A stretch of DNA of 19,259 nucleotides from Thermoprotei archaeon (GTDB lineage: Archaea > Thermoproteota > Thermoprotei > Thermofilales > Thermofilaceae), in the NCBI GenBank assembly GCA_003649495.1, contig QMRZ01000014.1, forward strand, positions 1-19,259, given 5' to 3'. The notes below the pieces were generated by a model. That model was not told where the DNA came from. It was given only the letters and a program-made list of their open reading frames with translations, and ran no database searches. The translations under genes were made by a program, and so were the position numbers. Each line of letters opens with the position of its first letter. Position 1 is the first letter of the stretch. Shown one piece after another: positions 15,701 through 19,259 of this stretch.

Positions 15701-17185
15701 AAGGGCCTTGTATGCCCCAGGATCTGGTACTACCCCGCTTTTGTATATCCCCGCGGGCCCTATGGCCTACTAATCTCCCATAATGCCACTGCTAGAGTAA
15801 CTGCCTTCCTAGGCCTTACCCCGGAGGAGGCGGCCATAGTGCTCTCCAAGGGCATAGCGAGGGGTGGGCCCTTCCTATACGAGGATCAGATGGCCATAAT
15901 ACTGCCCTCCTCCCTGGCAGAGGCTCTCGGTGTAGACGTGGGCGATGAGGTGGAGTTCAGGGGTATGAGATTCATAGTCACGGGCATACTGTCAGAGACT
16001 GCTATGGAGGCCGTAACCGACTTCAGGCTCAGCTTCGCTCCCATGGACCCCATATACTTCGGCCCGATATACGGCTATACTATTCCAATGGGATTGCTGG
16101 TGCCTCAGCCCCTGGCCTGGAGCAGGGTCGCCATAATACCCAGCGGCATAGCTAGGAAGATAGGCGGCTACGTAGCCAGCATAGGCGTAATCCTGAAGCC
16201 GGATGTTAGCCGCGAGGAAGCTGTTGAACTGGCTAAGCGGATAGCCTACGCGGTTGACGCCATATGCTACTTCGGCCGGGGCAACGACGTCTATGGCTAC
16301 TCGAGGTTCCCCACGTACGCCGCTATAGGCTGGGAGATGATGGTCATACCCTTCGCCATAACTGCGCTTAGCATAGTGACCTCGCTGCTGGGGAGTGTCA
16401 AGGAGAGGGAGAGGGAGATCTTCACCTATAGCAGCGTAGGCCTATCTCCTGGAGGAGCGATGCTGATGTTCATAGTTGAGTTCGCGGTCTACGGCTTTAT
16501 AGGCGCTACACTTGGCTACTTCCTCGGGTGGGGGGTTAGCAAGGTGCTACGCGCCCTAGGAGTGCTGCCTCCCACGTTCATATTCAATTACGCCTCGATA
16601 TCCATCTCCCTCGTAATGGTGCTCGTCCTTCTCTCAACGCTTGTTGCCTCTACATATCCCTCATACATAGCTGCTAAGATAATTACGCCCTCCCTCGAGA
16701 GGAGGTGGAGGGTCCCGAGAGCGCCTAGGGGCACTGTGTGGGACATTCCGCTTCCATTCAGAGTCCCCAGCGAGAGGGAGGCTCAAGCCCTCCTGCTATA
16801 CCTGGAGGAATACTACCTGGGCGCAGGCTATGAGAAGCGCTTCCATAAAGTCTCAATCGAGCCTAAGGTAGACGTAGTTAACAAGAGGCTGCGAATGGCG
16901 GTGAGACTCTACCCATTTGATACCGGGACTGAGCAGGAGGTAAACCTGTACTTCGTAAAGGAGAGGTTAGGAGGATGGAGAGCTGCTGTCAGCTTAAGGC
17001 TGTTGAGAGGCCATGGGGGCGTATGGACGGGACCTTCGCAATACAACTTCCTCGACGACTTAAGGAAGCAGATGCTCCTGTGGGGCACTCTGCCATCAGA
17101 CGAGAGGGAGAGGTATTTAAGGAGAGTGAGGGATCTCATCTCGAAGAGCGAGGCACGTGATGAGTCTAGCTCGCATGAAGGATGA
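12740..17185 (+). CDS. secreted M28-peptidase-like domain fused to an FtsX/MacB-type permease
   Basis: 1481 residues. A signal sequence (1-22, cut after AQA) is followed by an extracellular M28-like domain. H255-x-D257 (VAHYDSW), D337 (GLDIS) and H412 (THGPEF) align with zinc ligands, but the expected Asn-Asp motif is LANSTEE (265-271) and the Glu-Glu motif is H302-W303 in TSGHWNGLVG, so classic M28 activity is doubtful. Residues 490-700 look like beta domains and 735-795 like a helical stalk. Membrane helices are near 797, 824, 848, 917, 1198, 1240 and 1287. RKRPLRTVLTIVPVTVF (913-929), a 250-residue ectodomain, then SVKEREREIFTYSSVGLSPG are the FtsX/MacB core. A 165-residue cytoplasmic tail ends the protein. 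Seven helices place both large domains outside and the tail inside. No ABC ATPase is adjacent. The ATG has GGTGA 4 nt upstream, coupled to the transporter gene. Confidence 0.85.
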   Translation: MRRVLILGLVALVLVAPLSAQAQGGPEAAIRDAVHSFRYDEVLKLAVEIASQGSRAPGYPGYERVFEMIVNEAQRLNLTVEIQNFTMLAPVETESFVEVLEPVKAKFKAYSLWPHGGIEAGSGAFEGLAVYVGKGRLDEFNGKPVNGSIVLMDYEGSGKNWLHALRFGAKAVVYLGSNTAEWEALTKFDPLIPMPFMRLYLTPDNASRLRDLMGLGGLKLRVYTDMRLREVTGHNILVKVPGLEKPDEIMVFVAHYDSWCVAPGLANSTEEALAPATLIELMRYLALHRPPRTAWLLFTSGHWNGLVGPREFVRNYILTRPDLVRGRRIIWYVMGLDISADLPVASLVYVGHFYAAGRTFMTTKFYWLQGRVSAVYSRVVGEYLNETGLPESEGLRAVIRDLGLIRFQDLTHGPEFAWSGTMSRPYILDTEPFVMAGMAAFTLRTSLSYRPREGEPVSDLEYVVSRFKDRVVPQLASAVAIAIGLLNEPDVGVMRSLIMPTRLHPLLYWGFIDLEVRVLEYNVSRGWYDPVPYAIVRVCGGTNDYPFTWIFVKADSKGVAVVHGITPQGINTWLVEAFKPVNESWMYVPAYGMHSTGPAAVNALVPRVYATVNVKLMKVHVLLDLYYPRLMRRCAIEDPRFRARNIWASTNIAVTPYHTETGMIPLYYGTLVYVLQNEAGLLASIPVPRMTFTISYIERWPLGVVMGDKPVFTAFDYARSLYRIAYNRYSVLSFREVRKLSADLMLQYSREHLEAAEKALGERRYGDAYRNALAAWSYAARAYADEVMPLYEESVKSAIVFVPFVVISAYFFERLLLRGEGLKRIAYIAVLEVLMFLAFAMIHPAFWIIPSTLLAAMSVGLLILMAVVLWIFYREARDIVAEFASKILGYHEVVRERMAATIMAISLSTENMRKRPLRTVLTIVPVTVFAMALISLASISPYTAVLPSPIEKGKAPYYGMAIKRAFSVLSDVLDYPTVEEVRAIVGDKGLVCPRIWYYPAFVYPRGPYGLLISHNATARVTAFLGLTPEEAAIVLSKGIARGGPFLYEDQMAIILPSSLAEALGVDVGDEVEFRGMRFIVTGILSETAMEAVTDFRLSFAPMDPIYFGPIYGYTIPMGLLVPQPLAWSRVAIIPSGIARKIGGYVASIGVILKPDVSREEAVELAKRIAYAVDAICYFGRGNDVYGYSRFPTYAAIGWEMMVIPFAITALSIVTSLLGSVKEREREIFTYSSVGLSPGGAMLMFIVEFAVYGFIGATLGYFLGWGVSKVLRALGVLPPTFIFNYASISISLVMVLVLLSTLVASTYPSYIAAKIITPSLERRWRVPRAPRGTVWDIPLPFRVPSEREAQALLLYLEEYYLGAGYEKRFHKVSIEPKVDVVNKRLRMAVRLYPFDTGTEQEVNLYFVKERLGGWRAAVSLRLLRGHGGVWTGPSQYNFLDDLRKQMLLWGTLPSDERERYLRRVRDLISKSEARDESSSHEG

Positions 17186-17272
17186 TTGAGAGCCTAAATG
17201 CTGATCCAGTGCTTAGCCATCTACACCTTGTTTCCATGAAGTCTCCCTTGGAGGGTCTCCAGCTAGTGATAG

Positions 17273-17301
17273 TTATTTATAACCCCCCGCAACGCAGGGT
17301 T
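17273..17301 (+). promoter_or_regulatory. promoter of the gene at 17321
   Basis: TTATTTATAA (17273-17282) is a clear TATA-like box, predicting a start near 17303 and an 18-nt leader. AACCC (17281-17285) and GGGTT (17297-17301) form a weak dyad between the box and the start, possibly an operator. Confidence 0.5.
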
Positions 17302-17320
17302 TTCACGGGCTAGGACGAGC

Positions 17321-18331
17321 ATGTCTCCCGAGCTATTGAGCTTAAGAGTGGAAGACGATTCAGAGGTAGCGTTTGTGAGGAGAGTCTCCACTCTTAAGCT
17401 TGTAGTTAGGAATGAGTCGGGGAGGGTGCTCCGGAGAATTTGCCTAGCTCCCCCTCCCCTCTACAGGGAGAGGGAGGAGGTTAAGGGGAGGTATAATGGG
17501 CTCCAGCTCCTGTGGGGAGGAGGTTACGATAAGGGAGCTTTAGTAACTCTTCCTGGCGACCGAATTGAGGTTCAGCCTGGCGAAGAGGGTGTAGTGTACT
17601 TCCTACTATACCCCGAGCTGCCTTCTCCCAGAGTGGTTAACATCCCCCTCGACGTGCTCATTGAGGGCAGATTGGTGAAGAGATTTACGGTCAAGGTGAG
17701 AGTGTTGGGGAGGGGGCTTATGAGTTACGTGTACAGGTCTAGATACTCACCGCGTATTCGCAAGGAGTTATTGAATGCTGTTAAGAAGGTAGTAGAGGAG
17801 TACGGGGTGCCTGAGGTCGGGTCGAAAGTTTGGGCTCTCGGAACTCCACGCCCCCGAGTTGAGGTGCTGTTAGAGGGTAAGAGAGTGGTTCTTGTTACAG
17901 GAGATGTAGGCAGCGGCTTTATGCACATAGGTAAGATACACGTCCTGACGGACCTCTACATAGCCAGAGCTCTAGATCCTGAGAAGCGTGAGAGATGTTA
18001 CTGGGTTGTGAGAACGTGGTTCTTCTGGCTTAATAAGAGCGTATTTGATGAGGCGCCGGATGCTGAGAGGGTTGAGGTATGGGTGAATCCCGATACAGAG
18101 ATGGTGGATTGGCTCGTGACAGACGCTCACTGGAAGGAAGTTGTCTACAGAGGCCCTGTGGAGTGTGCTTGGGTCAGGATAGAAGGCGGTGAACACAGAT
18201 CATTTGTCTCAAAGCTAGTAGGTCTCTTGAAATCCTATCACCCGCCTAAGGTCAGGAATATGAGACTCTACGCCGTCTCGCCCGATAGCAGGGATCCCAG
18301 GAGTGCAGCGATAGCAATAAGCCCCGGGTGA
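17321..18331 (+). CDS. protein of unknown function with probable N-terminal Ig-like beta domain
   Basis: 336 residues; I do not recognise the family. There is no signal peptide or membrane segment. Residues 1-125 alternate short beta strands with a pattern like a COG1470/CARDB-type Ig fold (STLKLVVRNESGRVLRRICL, then a Pro-rich turn, then VQPGEEGVVYFLLYP). Residues 130-336 are alpha/beta, with VVEEYGVPEVGSKVWALG, a VLVTGDVGSGFMHIG stretch and an aromatic WVVRTWFFWLNKS segment. The Gly-rich stretch lacks a following Lys-Ser/Thr, so it is not a P-loop. An Ig-like domain without an export signal is odd and suggests export by another route or a cytosolic scaffold. It has its own promoter. The small membrane protein at 18336 follows with its ribosome-binding site across this stop, so the two probably work together. 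Confidence 0.8.
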   Translation: MSPELLSLRVEDDSEVAFVRRVSTLKLVVRNESGRVLRRICLAPPPLYREREEVKGRYNGLQLLWGGGYDKGALVTLPGDRIEVQPGEEGVVYFLLYPELPSPRVVNIPLDVLIEGRLVKRFTVKVRVLGRGLMSYVYRSRYSPRIRKELLNAVKKVVEEYGVPEVGSKVWALGTPRPRVEVLLEGKRVVLVTGDVGSGFMHIGKIHVLTDLYIARALDPEKRERCYWVVRTWFFWLNKSVFDEAPDAERVEVWVNPDTEMVDWLVTDAHWKEVVYRGPVECAWVRIEGGEHRSFVSKLVGLLKSYHPPKVRNMRLYAVSPDSRDPRSAAIAISPG

Positions 18332-18335
18332 TTAG

Positions 18336-18572
18336 ATGAAAGCACTAAGATATGCTGTTTCGATAGCTATCCCTCTTTTAGTAATAAGCTCGATTCTCGA
18401 CTTAATGCTCTGGTTCACAAAGCGGTTCTACGTGCCTTCCTGGACTGTGAGCATTCTGGGGCTCTGCTGTGCCGTGCTATGTGGAGCTGTATACTTGCAG
18501 CTTTGCGAATCTAGCGGGGAGGAGGCTAGGTCTCCCCTAGATACCGTGGCTGGCATGGACGGCCAGCTTTAG
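18336..18572 (+). CDS. small two-helix membrane protein
   Basis: 78 residues with two hydrophobic helices (about 6-26 and 36-54) joined by a short basic loop (FTKRF) and a 24-residue acidic tail. No family recognised. GGGTGAT (18326-18332) overlaps the stop of the preceding gene and lies 3-4 nt before the ATG, so it is translationally coupled to it; it may anchor the soluble upstream product to the membrane (inference). Its TAG overlaps the stop codon of the convergent HD gene by 3 bases. Confidence 0.7.
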   Translation: MKALRYAVSIAIPLLVISSILDLMLWFTKRFYVPSWTVSILGLCCAVLCGAVYLQLCESSGEEARSPLDTVAGMDGQL

Positions 18573-19259
18573 CTGCTCCTAACTAATGGACGGATATTCA
18601 AGACTTTTTCTAAGAGCTTCCCCTTCTCGCTAAATCTATGTTTATTGACGAATCTAGCTACCACCACTAGACTATCATCTTCAAGGTGTACCCCCCAATA
18701 CTCCTCCTTGCTGTAGACGCTAGTGAATGAATCGGCAAGTCTCAGTATAGCAGCTAGGTGAAGCCCCTTATCGCCGACTCTCTCCAGTAAGGGGTCTTCA
18801 TGTGGTTTAGTATGCCTCCTATGATGTTTAACACAAAATTCAACCAAGTCCATGTCAACTAAATCACGGAGAGCTTTGGCATGAGTCCTGAGTATTTCCA
18901 CCCCAGTTTCCTCGTGTCTACGCTCTGAATAAAACCTCCCAACATCGTGGAAAAGACCTGACACGTACACCGCCACGAGGTCCTCCCTACTCAGCTCCAG
19001 CTTGCTCTTCAGCGCAAACGCCATATCCAGACTTATATTAGCCACAGTAGACGCGTGCTCCAACCCTGCACCAAAGTCATACCTCCTGCCTATCTCGTAG
19101 AGCACGTGAAGCTCCTCTACGCCGATCAAATCAGTCAGGCGAGCATACCACGACACCGCTAGCTCCTGTACTAAGCTTTGAGGCCCCTCCACACCCTCCA
19201 GCTTCTCTCCCCTAGCAACTAATATCATCTTAGCTACGGTGAGGCATCTATCATCGATA
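18569..19259 (-). CDS. HD-domain phosphohydrolase, Ppx/GppA C-terminal-like (probably continues past window)
   Basis: At least 219 residues from an ATG at 19228, but the frame stays open to the window edge (IDDRCLTVAKM) and no ribosome-binding site precedes that ATG, so the true start is probably outside. The HD metal motif is complete: H58 (EHAS), H94-D95 (GLFHDVGRF), H105 and D166 (ILRLADSF). The VKHHRRHTKP stretch and LAAILRLADSF resemble the HD domain found at the C-terminus of Ppx/GppA exopolyphosphatases more than the dGTPase or RelA types. If a Ppx N-terminal domain lies beyond the edge, this would be exopolyphosphatase; if not, a stand-alone phosphohydrolase for a phosphate ester or nucleotide. 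The 3' end overlaps the convergent small membrane protein gene by 4 bp. Confidence 0.82.
   Translation of the reverse strand, partial: IDDRCLTVAKMILVARGEKLEGVEGPQSLVQELAVSWYARLTDLIGVEELHVLYEIGRRYDFGAGLEHASTVANISLDMAFALKSKLELSREDLVAVYVSGLFHDVGRFYSERRHEETGVEILRTHAKALRDLVDMDLVEFCVKHHRRHTKPHEDPLLERVGDKGLHLAAILRLADSFTSVYSKEEYWGVHLEDDSLVVVARFVNKHRFSEKGKLLEKVLNIRPLVRSS

Noticed and set aside
1..19259. tRNA genes, CRISPR array or insertion sequence
   Set aside because: I looked for T-arm and anticodon patterns in the intergenic regions, regularly spaced direct repeats (prompted by the Cas4-like gene) and transposase motifs, and saw none convincing by eye.

Overview
The window reads as chromosome of a hyperthermophilic archaeon, most likely from the Thermoproteota/Korarchaeota side. 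Evidence: Arg is mostly AGG/AGA and Ile often ATA; GTG and TTG starts are common; several genes have AT-rich TATA-like boxes about 25 nt before the start or before a short leader; and the gene set is archaeal (Sfm1/DUF431-type SPOUT methyltransferase, Cas4-like Fe-S nuclease, CinA/MoaB-fold protein, zinc-LID adenylate kinase). This placement is an inference; no rRNA or tRNA is present to fix it.

1-4672: two Gfo/Idh/MocA oxidoreductases meet tail to tail (the left one enters from outside the window). Then come a small SWIM zinc-finger protein, a broken membrane-anchored glycoside hydrolase and an Sfm1-like methyltransferase, all on the minus strand. The hydrolase next to sugar-type oxidoreductases suggests a carbohydrate-use locus that has partly decayed.

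4847-6466: a CinA/MoCF-fold protein and a flavodoxin-fold Fe-S-type flavoprotein form a two-gene plus-strand unit separated by a strong hairpin. 6467-7523 is a gene-poor kilobase with broken minus-strand open frames, a C-rich block able to fold into a GNRA-capped stem, and a 14-bp perfect inverted repeat.

7524-10615: three separately promoted plus-strand genes, namely an Eis-like GNAT acetyltransferase, a lone Cas4-like nuclease with no CRISPR array nearby, and adenylate kinase.

10807-17185: the most striking part. An OPT-type transporter is followed 4 bp later by a 1481-residue protein that fuses a secreted M28-peptidase-like domain, whose expected Glu-Glu motif is His-Trp, to an MacB/FtsX-type permease core and a cytoplasmic tail. 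Together they suggest an envelope system handling extracellular peptides; the exact role is inference.

17321-19259: an unrecognised 336-residue protein with a probable beta-sandwich N-terminus, a tiny two-helix membrane protein coupled to it, and, converging on them with overlapping stop codons, an HD-domain phosphohydrolase that probably continues past the right edge.
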